Below are positions 1 through 7,499 of a stretch of DNA of 61,689 nt, in pieces. The notes below the pieces were generated by a model, which worked only from the letters and a program-made list of their open reading frames with translations, was not told the DNA's origin and ran no database searches. This DNA comes from an uncultured Ilumatobacter sp. (GTDB taxonomy: Bacteria; Actinomycetota; Acidimicrobiia; Acidimicrobiales; Ilumatobacteraceae): assembly GCA_938091165.1 (NCBI GenBank), contig CALKNK010000003.1:1-61689 (forward strand), given 5' to 3'. Numbering within the stretch: position 1 is the first letter of the stretch; every line of letters starts with the position of its first letter. Made by a program: the position numbers and the translations under genes.

Positions 1-14
1 GCTCCTACCGGCGC

Positions 15-851
15 TCAGGCTTCGTCGCGGATGACCTGTGCGCCAGAAGGGTCAACAATCGTGCCGTGGACTCGCGCGTTGTGATTGTGGCCCACGTGGT
101 GCAAAGCGAACGCCGACTGGATTGAGGTGTACATTCCCATCTGGTCGAGGGTGTTGTTGACGCTCTGTTTGGCGAGGGTAAGGCCGATCATTGGACGTTG
201 GGCGATCCGCTCGGCCATCGCCAACGTCGTTGACTCAAGGTCGTCGCGTGTGACGACTGTGTTGACCATGCCGCACCGGAGTGCCTCGTCCGCGGTGATC
301 GAGCGACCGGTGAACAACATCTCCTTGGCCAGGCGGGCGCCAGCCTCGAAGGGGTGCGTAAAGTACTCATGGCCATTGACACCAAAGGCGACGACCGGGT
401 CTGAGAAGGTAGCGTCGTCACTACACACAACAAGGTCCATCGGCCACATGAGCATCAGACCGCCTGCGATGACTTTGCCGTGAACTTGGGCGATTGTTGG
501 CTTCGGGATGTTTCGCCACCGCCAGCACAACCCGACGTACATCTCGGCCTCTTTGGCCATGTAGCCCTCAGCGCCTTCGGCATCGAAACAGCACCAGGTG
601 CCGACCGGGTCGATATCGGACATGTCAGAGTCTGCGCGTAGATCGTGGCCGGCGGAAAAGTGGTTGCCATCAGCGGCAAGGATGATCACCCGGACCTCGT
701 CGTCGCGAGCAGCTTCGTCGAAGGCCTCGTTTAGCTCGCTGAGCATCCGATAATTTTGCGCGTTCGCCGCCTCAGGTCGAGCGAGTGTGATCCGAGCGAC
801 GCGGTTTTTTAGACGCTCAATACTGATGTGTTGCCAGGTGTTGTCGGCCAT
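15..851 (-). CDS. Enoyl-CoA hydratase/isomerase (crotonase) family protein, atypical active site
   Basis: A 278-residue protein with the crotonase fold, expected to act on an acyl-CoA thioester in the cytosol. Family signatures are the oxyanion-hole segment HFSAGHDL (residues 64-71) and the second one around VIAGGLMLMWPMDL (127-140). The two acidic residues that catalyse hydration in classical enoyl-CoA hydratase do not appear at the expected places: the motif reads GGLML where GGxCE is usual, and DPVV where PE is usual. It may therefore be an isomerase, hydrolase or another crotonase rather than a hydratase. It is the last gene of a minus-strand run with a dehalogenase and an acyl-CoA dehydrogenase, which suggests catabolism of an activated acid. 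Its start overlaps the upstream SnoaL-like gene by about 35 bases. Confidence 0.88.
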   Translation of the reverse strand: MADNTWQHISIERLKNRVARITLARPEAANAQNYRMLSELNEAFDEAARDDEVRVIILAADGNHFSAGHDLRADSDMSDIDPVGTWCCFDAEGAEGYMAKEAEMYVGLCWRWRNIPKPTIAQVHGKVIAGGLMLMWPMDLVVCSDDATFSDPVVAFGVNGHEYFTHPFEAGARLAKEMLFTGRSITADEALRCGMVNTVVTRDDLESTTLAMAERIAQRPMIGLTLAKQSVNNTLDQMGMYTSIQSAFALHHVGHNHNARVHGTIVDPSGAQVIRDEA

Positions 852-1221
852 GTTCTGTCCAGTCCTTGGTGTAGGCGAAGTCGATGTCTATGTCGGCTCC
901 GATTTTGGCGATGCAGTCGATGCATGTCAGAAAGCCTCCGCCGGGGCTGCGACCGCTGTCGCCGACGATCCGGAAGTCAAGCTGAACGCAAGCATCAGCA
1001 TCACTGACGAATATTTTCCTGGTTGAGAGAATCTTTTGGGGCCTGCCTTCTCTGTTCATGAAGCGTCGAATGTTGGTGAGTCTTTCGCAGAGCGGAACAG
1101 AACGGTCGGTCATGTCGAACGTGATGTCATCGATGAAGATTCGGTTGAGATGCGTCCAGTCTCGGTCATCGACGGCATTGCCACATCGGTCATCGACGGA
1201 GATGGTCACCGTGTGTTCCAT
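817..1221 (-). CDS. SnoaL-like / NTF2-fold nuclear transport factor 2 family protein
   Basis: A 134-residue protein read from the ATG at 1221. The segment DWTHLNRIFIDDITFDMT is the usual opening of SnoaL-like polyketide cyclase or limonene-epoxide-hydrolase-type folds, and the C-terminal part ends in an FAYTKDW-like strand typical of them. These proteins are small alpha+beta cones that bind hydrophobic ligands; some are isomerases or hydratases and many are uncharacterised. An upstream in-frame start at 1272 would add 17 residues and overlap the acyl-CoA dehydrogenase gene by 25 bases, so 1221 is preferred. It sits between the dehydrogenase and the crotonase on the same strand, so it probably belongs to the same pathway. 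The exact reaction cannot be read from sequence. Confidence 0.7.
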   Translation of the reverse strand: MEHTVTISVDDRCGNAVDDRDWTHLNRIFIDDITFDMTDRSVPLCERLTNIRRFMNREGRPQKILSTRKIFVSDADACVQLDFRIVGDSGRSPGGGFLTCIDCIAKIGADIDIDFAYTKDWTEHGRQHLATHQY

Positions 1222-1247
1222 TTGATCGGGTTCGGGTTGCGGAGCAC

Positions 1248-2492
1248 TCAGTTGCGAGGAAGCTCGGACCACGGTCGTTGGCGTTGTTCGGACTCACCGG
1301 GCTCGCGAGGTAGCCCGAGCACGCGCTCACCGATGATGTTCCGGTTGACCTCGTCGCTGCCGCCGGCAATTGACATCGCCGGAGTGAACATGCAGTACGC
1401 ATGGAACTGTCCGCCAGTTGGTGCGTCGTCTCCCCATAACATGCCCTCAGGCCCCATCGCTTCAAGTCCGAGGTCGCGTGTCCGGCGTGACACCTCCGCG
1501 CCAATGACCTTGAGTGTTGAGACTTCGGGACCCGGCTGACCGCCCGCTTTTACCGCTGCCACTGATCGCGCTGTTGACCAACGAGATGTCAGACGAAGTT
1601 CGGCCAACTGCCTTATTCTTTGTCTCCGAACCGGGTCCGCTGAAACATCGAACTCATTTAGAGTGTCCTCAAGGAGCCGATTCGCCCCGCCGCTCATGGC
1701 TAATCCAAAGCCGTCGACGTCTCCGTCGACCGCCGCTGCATGCTCGCCAGCAGTGCGATTCAGATCGGCGCCTGCGAAATCGAATCCAATACCGGACCCA
1801 GAGTTATCAGGGTCGCGTTCATGTGACAGCGTCGTCATGCCGATTCGCCAGCCTTCGCCCTGCTCGCCGAGCAGGTCGTCGTTGGCGACACGAGCGTCGG
1901 AGAGGAACACCTCATTGAAGGCGATGTCGCCGGTCATTTCGCGAAGCGGCCGAACGTCAACGGCCTCTTGAGTCATGTCGATTAGAAAGAAAGAAATGCC
2001 TTTGTGTTTGGGTCGACTCGGATCGGTCCTTGCCATCAAAATGCCGAATGCCGCATTCTGAGCACCCGAGTTCCACACTTTTTGGCCAGTGATGGTCCAC
2101 TCGTCGCCATCGCGGACGGCACGCGTCGACAAGCTAGCCAGGTCGCTTCCGGCTCCCGGTTCAGAGAACAACTGGCACCAGGTGTCGGTGCCGCGCACAA
2201 TGCCGGGCATAAATCGGTCGAGTTGCTCAGAGGTGGCGTAGGTCAACAGCGTCGGGGCCACAAGAAACGTTGACAAACCCTTGGGGGGACCGTACGCGCC
2301 AGCATCCAATCGAGCCTGCTCGGCCTGCTTAGCGGCACGCGGGCTGAGGCCGCGACCCCCCCGCCCCTCAGGCCATGCAGGAAAAGACCAGCCTGCCTCG
2401 GCGAGGAGCGCCCACCACTCGCCGATCGGGCGACTTGGGTTCCAATTCTCGGAGTACCATGTGAACGCCTCGTCGTAGACCGAAACTGACAT
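1248..2492 (-). CDS. Acyl-CoA dehydrogenase (FadE-like)
   Basis: A flavoprotein of about 414 residues that would oxidise an acyl-CoA at C2-C3 and pass electrons to ETF. It has the central-domain signature CQLFSEPGAGSDLASL, followed by the GQKVWNSGAQ flavin-binding strand and the C-terminal RNIIGERVLGLPREP block. The tripeptide before the C-terminal helix reads AGGSDE, so the glutamate that acts as base in medium-chain enzymes (YEGT) is absent there. That is usual in actinobacterial FadE paralogues with a base elsewhere or with a partner subunit. The ATG at 2492 lies just after the dehalogenase stop; an ATG at 2507 is also possible and would overlap it. It is operonic with the dehalogenase upstream and the SnoaL-like and crotonase genes downstream. 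Confidence 0.93.
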   Translation of the reverse strand: MSVSVYDEAFTWYSENWNPSRPIGEWWALLAEAGWSFPAWPEGRGGRGLSPRAAKQAEQARLDAGAYGPPKGLSTFLVAPTLLTYATSEQLDRFMPGIVRGTDTWCQLFSEPGAGSDLASLSTRAVRDGDEWTITGQKVWNSGAQNAAFGILMARTDPSRPKHKGISFFLIDMTQEAVDVRPLREMTGDIAFNEVFLSDARVANDDLLGEQGEGWRIGMTTLSHERDPDNSGSGIGFDFAGADLNRTAGEHAAAVDGDVDGFGLAMSGGANRLLEDTLNEFDVSADPVRRQRIRQLAELRLTSRWSTARSVAAVKAGGQPGPEVSTLKVIGAEVSRRTRDLGLEAMGPEGMLWGDDAPTGGQFHAYCMFTPAMSIAGGSDEVNRNIIGERVLGLPREPGESEQRQRPWSELPRN

Positions 2493-2494
2493 GG

Positions 2495-3406
2495 TCACGA
2501 CAGCCATGAAACGAGGGACGCTGCAATCTTTTCGCCGCAGTCGTCTTGGATGAAGTGGCCGCCGGGAGCAAACTCTTGATGGGGCTGCCCCGAGGCCCCG
2601 GGCACGCGTTCGATGAATTCATGGTGCATTTGCCCTAAAACTGGATCGCCTGGACATGCGAGGGTTAGGAACGGCTTTTCCCATCGTTCGAAAATCTCCC
2701 AAGCCGCGATGTTCTCAGCGACGCCACCGTGCTCTGGCGTGATCGGGACCAACGCCGGAAACTCCCGAGCCCCAGCCATGTGGGCTTCGTCGGGGAAGGG
2801 AGCGCGGTACGCCGCCACCTCAGCGTCGGTGAGATTGCGAGCAGCAGTTGCCCGCTGCATCAGTGCGCCACAGTCCATAAACGCCATGTCTTGCGATGCC
2901 GCCAACCACATGTCGAAGCCGGGGCCGAGGGAGGTTCCGACCGGAAGCGCAGTGTTGCCGATGGCTACTCGCTCAAAGCGATCTGGTTCGTCAGCAACGA
3001 CACGAAGGCCAATCAGCCCACCCCAGTCCTGCGCGAACAGCGTTGCAGTCGCTAGTCCAATTTCGTCTATGAATTGGCGGAACCAGGTCACGTGCCCGTT
3101 ATAGGTGTACGCCGATCGTTCGACGGGTTTGTCTGATCGGCCGAACCCAATCAAGTCGGGTACCACACACCGGAATCCGGCACTGACCAAAGGTGGAATC
3201 ATCCGTCGATACAAGTAGCTCCATGTTGGCTCGCCGTGTACTAAGAGCAGAACGGGTCCGTCAGCCGGGCCCTCGTCGATGTACGCCATGCGAAGTCCGC
3301 TGATATTCACGTACTTGGGTTCGTATGGGAAGTCGGGAAGTTGCTCGAAGCGTTCGTCTGGAGTTCGTAGGAACTCGGTGCCGGTTGGTGTCCGTTTGGC
3401 AGCCAT
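2495..3406 (-). CDS. Haloalkane dehalogenase (HLD-I type alpha/beta hydrolase)
   Basis: A 303-residue alpha/beta hydrolase. The N-terminus RTPDERFEQLPDFPYEPKYV is characteristic of subfamily I haloalkane dehalogenases, which split carbon-halogen bonds hydrolytically to an alcohol and a halide. The oxyanion segment HGEPTWSYLYR has Glu after HG, typical of HLD-I. The nucleophile elbow is QDWGG, with Asp in place of the usual Ser and the halide-binding Trp right after it. The catalytic His is in GGHFIQDD near the C-terminus. The ATG at 3406 is chosen over a TTG at 3412. It is the first gene of a run leading into an acyl-CoA dehydrogenase and a crotonase, so the alcohol product may feed into acyl-CoA catabolism. 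Substrate range is unknown. Confidence 0.9.
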   Translation of the reverse strand: MAAKRTPTGTEFLRTPDERFEQLPDFPYEPKYVNISGLRMAYIDEGPADGPVLLLVHGEPTWSYLYRRMIPPLVSAGFRCVVPDLIGFGRSDKPVERSAYTYNGHVTWFRQFIDEIGLATATLFAQDWGGLIGLRVVADEPDRFERVAIGNTALPVGTSLGPGFDMWLAASQDMAFMDCGALMQRATAARNLTDAEVAAYRAPFPDEAHMAGAREFPALVPITPEHGGVAENIAAWEIFERWEKPFLTLACPGDPVLGQMHHEFIERVPGASGQPHQEFAPGGHFIQDDCGEKIAASLVSWLS

Positions 3407-4085
3407 CAGCAAAACGTATCTCTCGTGCAGGCACTGCTGAGAGCCGGGGCTTCGAGCAAATCACTGCGATCGTTGGATATTGAAGCCCCATGTGAACAGC
3501 AGAGCACGCGCATGCGGCAACTAAGAAAGTTGAAGAGCTAGCAGAGCAAGACCAGCGAATCGACTCAGGCTTCGTCGATGTCTTACAGCGCCTGACGTTC
3601 GGCGAGGTGGGCTGCTAGAGCGCAACGCACCCCGTACAGGCATTTAGACGGGGTCACTTGGACAGCTCAGCCACTGAGTGAACCAACGATGCTGTGGAGC
3701 AGCGGATCGCCATCAGTTGCAAACATGCAGCCTCTGGGCACCGGTCTAGGCGTGGGGCAGCAACGTCAACAGATCCGAGGATACGACGCACCGGCGCGGC
3801 GCACTTAACTCAAGGCCTGACGCTCCAGACGCATGGAAGTAAGGGGGTCGACGATCCTAGAAATGCAGCCGAAACAATATCGATCGCAGTACCAGAGACT
3901 GTGATGAGCACGACGTCTGCCCGCGCGATATGGCCGGTGAGTTTGATTGTCTCGGGCCCGCAGTTTTTCCCTGACTGGTCGAGCCGGAACCTACGTGAGG
4001 AGTCAACCAGCTGCAGCTAGCGCTTGGCTGAATACTCCGCCCGTTCGACCAGAGACGACAACGATGCACCGCCCGGGCAACTTCC
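3407..4085. other. Intergenic region with no recognised gene
   Basis: About 680 bases between the dehalogenase start and the SRPBCC stop. Short open frames occur on both strands, but none has a recognisable family motif, a ribosome-binding site or coding-like composition. Promoters for the dehalogenase operon should lie at its left end. Nothing else is supported. Confidence 0.5.
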
Positions 4086-4523
4086 TCACGGGTTAAGGAA
4101 CCTGGAAAGGCCCTGCTGTGGAACGGCTGCAACTCGGGAGAAGAGCAAGTCGAGATCGTCATCGGCGATCGGCGGCGGCGAACCGAGAAGTTCGAGCTGC
4201 GCGTCGTAGTGCAGCTCGCAACCCCCGTTGTTTAAGGTGAAAGTCAGGACGTCGTAGGCGCGGAAGCTGTCGTTGATTCCCTCCATCACGAACCGGTGGG
4301 GCGCTTCAACTTCAAGCAACGTGTACACCACGGTCGCCGGCTGACCGTCGAAACCGGTAACAGTGACCTCATAGGTCGAGCCGACCGCCTGGCCCTCACC
4401 GCTCATGCGGCGTGGGTTGGTGACGCCTCGATCCCACTCGTTGACACGCTGGAGATCGATACACCGGTCGAATGCTTCGCGCACCGACAGGGCAGATTGA
4501 ACGCTGAACACTTGCTGAGCCAT
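4086..4523 (-). CDS. SRPBCC (START/Bet v1-like) family protein
   Basis: A 145-residue protein with the pattern of polyketide-cyclase/SRPBCC folds: an N-terminal strand and helix (SVREAFDRCIDLQRVNEWDRGV), a run of alternating strands including GSTYEVTVTGFDG and HRFVMEGI, and a long C-terminal helix. Such proteins form a deep hydrophobic cavity and bind or transform lipids or aromatic ligands; no catalytic residue can be assigned. It starts at an ATG preceded by a GAGGAG-like site about 20 bases upstream. It is transcribed alone. A repeated intergenic element lies about 97 bases upstream of its start, which may be regulatory. Confidence 0.8.
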   Translation of the reverse strand: MAQQVFSVQSALSVREAFDRCIDLQRVNEWDRGVTNPRRMSGEGQAVGSTYEVTVTGFDGQPATVVYTLLEVEAPHRFVMEGINDSFRAYDVLTFTLNNGGCELHYDAQLELLGSPPPIADDDLDLLFSRVAAVPQQGLSRFLNP

Positions 4524-4619
4524 ACCAGTGAGACTCGCACATTATCTCCTCGACTGTCTGGGCTCGGCGGTCGATACTTCAACGCGACAAATGTTGACGT
4601 TGCAACAGTGCTTGGGATG

Positions 4620-4758
4620 GTGAAACCACAACTAAGAGGCAAGAGTTTTAGTGCCACCCCCTGCGCGCTTTCAGTTCGACCCTGAAAGTTCTCAAAGAAC
4701 CTCGAATTTTAAGTGCGGTGGCGGCTCGGACCGGCACAGTCCGCCATGTGATCAGTCA
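4620..4758 (-). repeat. Intergenic repeat element, copy 1 (candidate structured RNA or regulatory element)
   Basis: About 139 bases that align colinearly with 33493-33629. The strictest block is TAAGAGGCAAGAG (4633-4645, plus-strand reading). Other shared blocks are GTGAAAC at 4620, CTGCGCG at 4661, CGACC(C/T)TGAAA near 4678 and ATCAGTCA at 4751-4758. On the minus strand a hairpin near 4727-4744 (stem CGGAC/GTCCG) takes the place of a differently sequenced hairpin in copy 2. A small GTTCT/AGAAC hairpin also occurs. It lies 97 bases upstream of the SRPBCC start. The rest of the 4524-4962 gap holds no gene. Confidence 0.6.
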
Positions 4759-4962
4759 CTCGGGACAACCTCTCAATCGACCAAATCGGGGTCAACCAAA
4801 ACTCGAATCACGTGCTTTTCATTTACAAAACCCCAGCTCAGGCACCCTTGACGGGGACGTTACTGCTTTTTCGATGAATTTTCAGACGGAGGGGCAGTGA
4901 TGGCTAATCAGAACATAAGCGTGGAGCTAGTTCCACCGTAAAAATGGTGTGATGACGACCAG

Positions 4963-5256
4963 TCACGTCTTTGTGCCGGGCAGCTGAGCAACTGTCAGGT
5001 TCGCGTACTGCAGTTTCGCGTCGGGCAGGTCCGCCTTGTCCAGGTCCGCGCCAGTCAGGTCGACTCGTTCCAGAATCGCATCGTGCAGGTTCGTCCTGGC
5101 CAGGCCGACGCTGTTCAGGTCCGTAACGGGCTCACATGTCCAGGCCTGCAACTCGAAGTCGAAATTGCACCCTGCGAAGTTTCCGAGCGGGTGTGTCGCC
5201 GATTCGATCGTCGTCGAGGCGGAGTCGCTACCATTCGCACACCCAGCCAACCTCAA
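4963..5256 (-). CDS. Small pentapeptide-repeat protein, possibly a lipoprotein or a gene remnant
   Basis: A reading frame of up to 97 residues beginning at a TTG. From about residue 52 it runs through tandem A(D/N)LXX-type pentapeptides such as ARTNL, ERVDL, TGADL, DKADL and LQYANL, which fold as a right-handed quadrilateral beta-helix. The N-terminus reads RLAGC, a plausible lipobox with Cys five residues from the start. However, no convincing hydrophobic signal peptide precedes it in frame before the upstream stop. It may be a truncated secreted lipoprotein or a decayed gene. The repeat is visible in the DNA as a 15-base periodicity between about 4990 and 5130. Function is unknown and it has no operon partner. 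Confidence 0.45.
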   Translation of the reverse strand: MRLAGCANGSDSASTTIESATHPLGNFAGCNFDFELQAWTCEPVTDLNSVGLARTNLHDAILERVDLTGADLDKADLPDAKLQYANLTVAQLPGTKT

Positions 5257-5530
5257 CGCTGTGAAGTGCCAGCGGTCTTGAATCCCGAGGCGTGGAGCAT
5301 CCAGTTCTCAGGCTGAGCGATCTTCCTGTGGCACGTCGTAGCCTGGGAGCGCCAAGCCAGCGCCGACAGACAGGAACTGGCAGTCGAGCTCGGCCTGGTC
5401 ACGGTGAGCCATCAGATCCCTACGTCGGACGCCTTAACCCAGACTTAACAATCGGGCAACAAAACTGCTCTGAATGACTCGTTAGTTTGGAACTGCGGCC
5501 GACTTGAGCCGCCTTTAGGAGGAGAAAAAT

Positions 5531-5806
5531 ATGCTGTTCAAATTTGCCTGGACCCATTCGCCGGAAGCCAGAGACAACACCATCAAACAATTTATGGCGA
5601 CTGGTGGCATGCCACCGGAGGGTGCAACGCTTGTGTCGCGCTATCACAATGTTGACGGAACTGGCGGCTTTGCGATTCTCGAATCCACAGACGCAGGCGC
5701 CCTGGGAGACTATGCGCTGGACTGGAATGGAATGATTGAGATCGTCATAACGCCCCTAATGGATGATGAAACCATCACTAACGTTCTGGGCGCAAAATTT
5801 TCTTGA
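5531..5806 (+). CDS. DUF3303-like small protein
   Basis: A 91-residue protein that begins MLFKFAWTHSPEARD and contains GGFAILESTDAGAL. This is the pattern of the DUF3303 alpha/beta-barrel family: about 90 residues, an N-terminal strand, then a helix and a strand that reads out an amount or category. A strong AGGAGGA ribosome-binding site lies 8-14 bases before the ATG, which fixes the start. No function is known for the family. It stands alone between the pentapeptide frame and a hairpin-rich gap. Confidence 0.75.
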   Translation: MLFKFAWTHSPEARDNTIKQFMATGGMPPEGATLVSRYHNVDGTGGFAILESTDAGALGDYALDWNGMIEIVITPLMDDETITNVLGAKFS

Positions 5807-5982
5807 TGTGAACACGCGTGCGGTCTAGTCGTGTGGCGCTGTCATCAAAAAATTGTGTGCGATTTGCTCGGCAAAAGCCTCCAGACTGAGAACACGGCTC
5901 CGATCGGATCGTCGGTGCACAGGCAGTGGCAAGGGCTCCCAGATTCTGTGTGCTCATGCGCCCCAGCCTCGGGGAAAAACGA

Positions 5983-6029
5983 AGCACGCCTCGATCACCG
6001 TTGAAGGGGTGCGGTGATCAAGGCGTGCT
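5983..6029 (-). terminator. Strong inverted repeat, probable intrinsic terminator for minus-strand transcription
   Basis: Two 18-base arms (5983-6000 and 6012-6029) pair with one G-U-type difference around an 11-base loop. Pairing continues outward through a one-base bulge. On the minus strand the stem is followed by CGTTTTT, as in a Rho-independent terminator. The nearest minus-strand gene ends at 6314, nearly 300 bases away. The rest of the 5807-6313 gap holds no recognised gene. Confidence 0.6.
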
Positions 6030-6313
6030 CGTTTGTGTACAGGGCGGCAGCTACATCGCCGCCACTAGGTCAACGGCTGGTCACCCGTTGCCGAGGTTCG
6101 CAACGCCAGCAGGTACGCCGACCGCAGCATCGAGTCGAACACTGCCCTCAAAGGTCCGTGTCGGCCCCGTATTCATTTGACTTGTTGTCGATCTACGAAC
6201 TTCATGATTGAGCCCGTGCACCTGAGGTCAGCGGATGTTCCGTGCGTTGGGACCGGTGCTCTGGACGCCGGTGCGTGCCACTGAGAACTGTTAGGACTGT
6301 TTGCTAAACCAGG

Positions 6314-6955
6314 TCAGGCCGGCGGCACGTGCTGCCGTATCCACTCGTACATGGCAATGCCAGACGCGACGCCGGCATTGAGTGATCTGGTCGACCCGAA
6401 CTGTGTAATTGCGCACATCATGCTCGCCGCAGCATTTGCCTCCGCCGACAATCCGGGACCCTCCTGGCCGAACAGCAGCACACACTTGCGTGGCAGCGTC
6501 GTTCGCTCGATAGGCACTGACCCCTCGATGTTGTCGATGGCAATGATCGGTACTGACTGCTCGGCAGCCCAGCGGGCGAAAGCGCTGATGGTTGCGTGGT
6601 GATGGAGGTGTTGGTACCGGTGGGTTGACATCGCTCCACGACGGTCCCAGCGGTGTGGTCCGATGATGTGCACGGTGGACGCAAGAAATGCGTTTGCATT
6701 GCGCACAACGGTCCCAATGTTGAAGTCGTGTTCCCAGTTTTCGATAGCGACGTGCAGGCCATGGCGGCGCAGGTCGAGATCATCGACGATTGCCGCGACC
6801 TTCCAGTAGCGATATCTGTCCACCACGTTGCGATAATCGCCGCCGGCGAGCAGCTCGGGATCAAAGTGCGGCTCGGTTGGCCAAGGCTGAGGATGGGGTC
6901 CGGAACCGACGGTGTGCGAGTGTGTAGGCGCCGGAGAGCCCTGATCGTCACTCAC
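6314..6955 (-). CDS. SpoU/TrmH-family RNA 2'-O-methyltransferase
   Basis: A 213-residue protein of the SPOUT superfamily, which uses S-adenosylmethionine to methylate ribose 2'-OH in rRNA or tRNA. All three family motifs are present: motif 1 NIGTVVRNANAFLAS (about residue 79), motif 2 LLFGQEGPGLS (about 160), and motif 3 with GSTRSLNAGVASGIAMYEW near the C-terminus. The last two form the trefoil-knot SAM site. The start is a GTG at 6955; the first 40 residues are rich in Pro and His and variable. The exact nucleotide target cannot be told from sequence. It is transcribed alone. Confidence 0.88.
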   Translation of the reverse strand: MSDDQGSPAPTHSHTVGSGPHPQPWPTEPHFDPELLAGGDYRNVVDRYRYWKVAAIVDDLDLRRHGLHVAIENWEHDFNIGTVVRNANAFLASTVHIIGPHRWDRRGAMSTHRYQHLHHHATISAFARWAAEQSVPIIAIDNIEGSVPIERTTLPRKCVLLFGQEGPGLSAEANAAASMMCAITQFGSTRSLNAGVASGIAMYEWIRQHVPPA

Positions 6956-7135
6956 GTTGGCGACTTCGCCATCGGTGTGGCGCCAGCAACTTTTATCTGC
7001 CCGGTTAGCAAGCTGCTCACCGAATAGTCGGATGGCGTCACACCATTGGCCCTCTGTTGCATCGACTAATGCTAGCGATTGCGATTCTGCGACACTGGGG
7101 ACTCAAATCGAGTCGAACTACCAGCAGGAGCAGTC

Positions 7136-7447
7136 ATGTCCGACGCCAGTCCCGTTCATTTCATCGCCCACTTCACCGTCACTGACGGCGACGGCTATCA
7201 CAATTATGAGAAGGGATTCTTCCCCGTACTCAAGCCATACGGTGCGAACTTCATCACCTTTGACGACAACGTGACCGTGCTAGAAGGTGAGCGCGAGGCC
7301 GGACGGACGGTCATCATTCAGTTCCCCTCTGAGAAAGTACTGATGGAATGGTGGGACTCGCCCGAATATCGCGAGCTGGCCGCCATCCGCCACAAGGCAA
7401 CCACCACGTTCTCTGTGTCCGTCATTCACGCAATTTCGCAGCGCTGA
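7136..7447 (+). CDS. DUF1330 domain-containing protein
   Basis: A 103-residue protein. The arrangement FIAHFTVTDGDGYHNYEKGFFPVLKPYGANFI, then VLEGER, then TVIIQFPS and WWDSPEYRELAAIR matches DUF1330, a dimeric ferredoxin-like alpha/beta fold of unknown role. The ATG at 7136 is preceded by CAGGAG at 7125-7130; an upstream in-frame start at 7079 lacks such a site. It is followed after 52 bases by an acyl-CoA dehydrogenase on the same strand, so cotranscription is likely. Confidence 0.85.
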   Translation: MSDASPVHFIAHFTVTDGDGYHNYEKGFFPVLKPYGANFITFDDNVTVLEGEREAGRTVIIQFPSEKVLMEWWDSPEYRELAAIRHKATTTFSVSVIHAISQR

Positions 7448-7499
7448 CGAGCGAGATAGCTTTGAAATATTAGGCCACTGGTATCGAGAAGGACACACG

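Noticed and set aside
5807..6313. Possible 3' end of another decayed gene on the minus strand near 6060-6160
   Set aside because: A short open stretch is visible but has no family motif and no start; too weak to call.
7030..7130. Possible tRNA-like segment upstream of the DUF1330 gene (TCAAATCGAGTCGAACT)
   Set aside because: No acceptor, D or anticodon stems can be formed around it.
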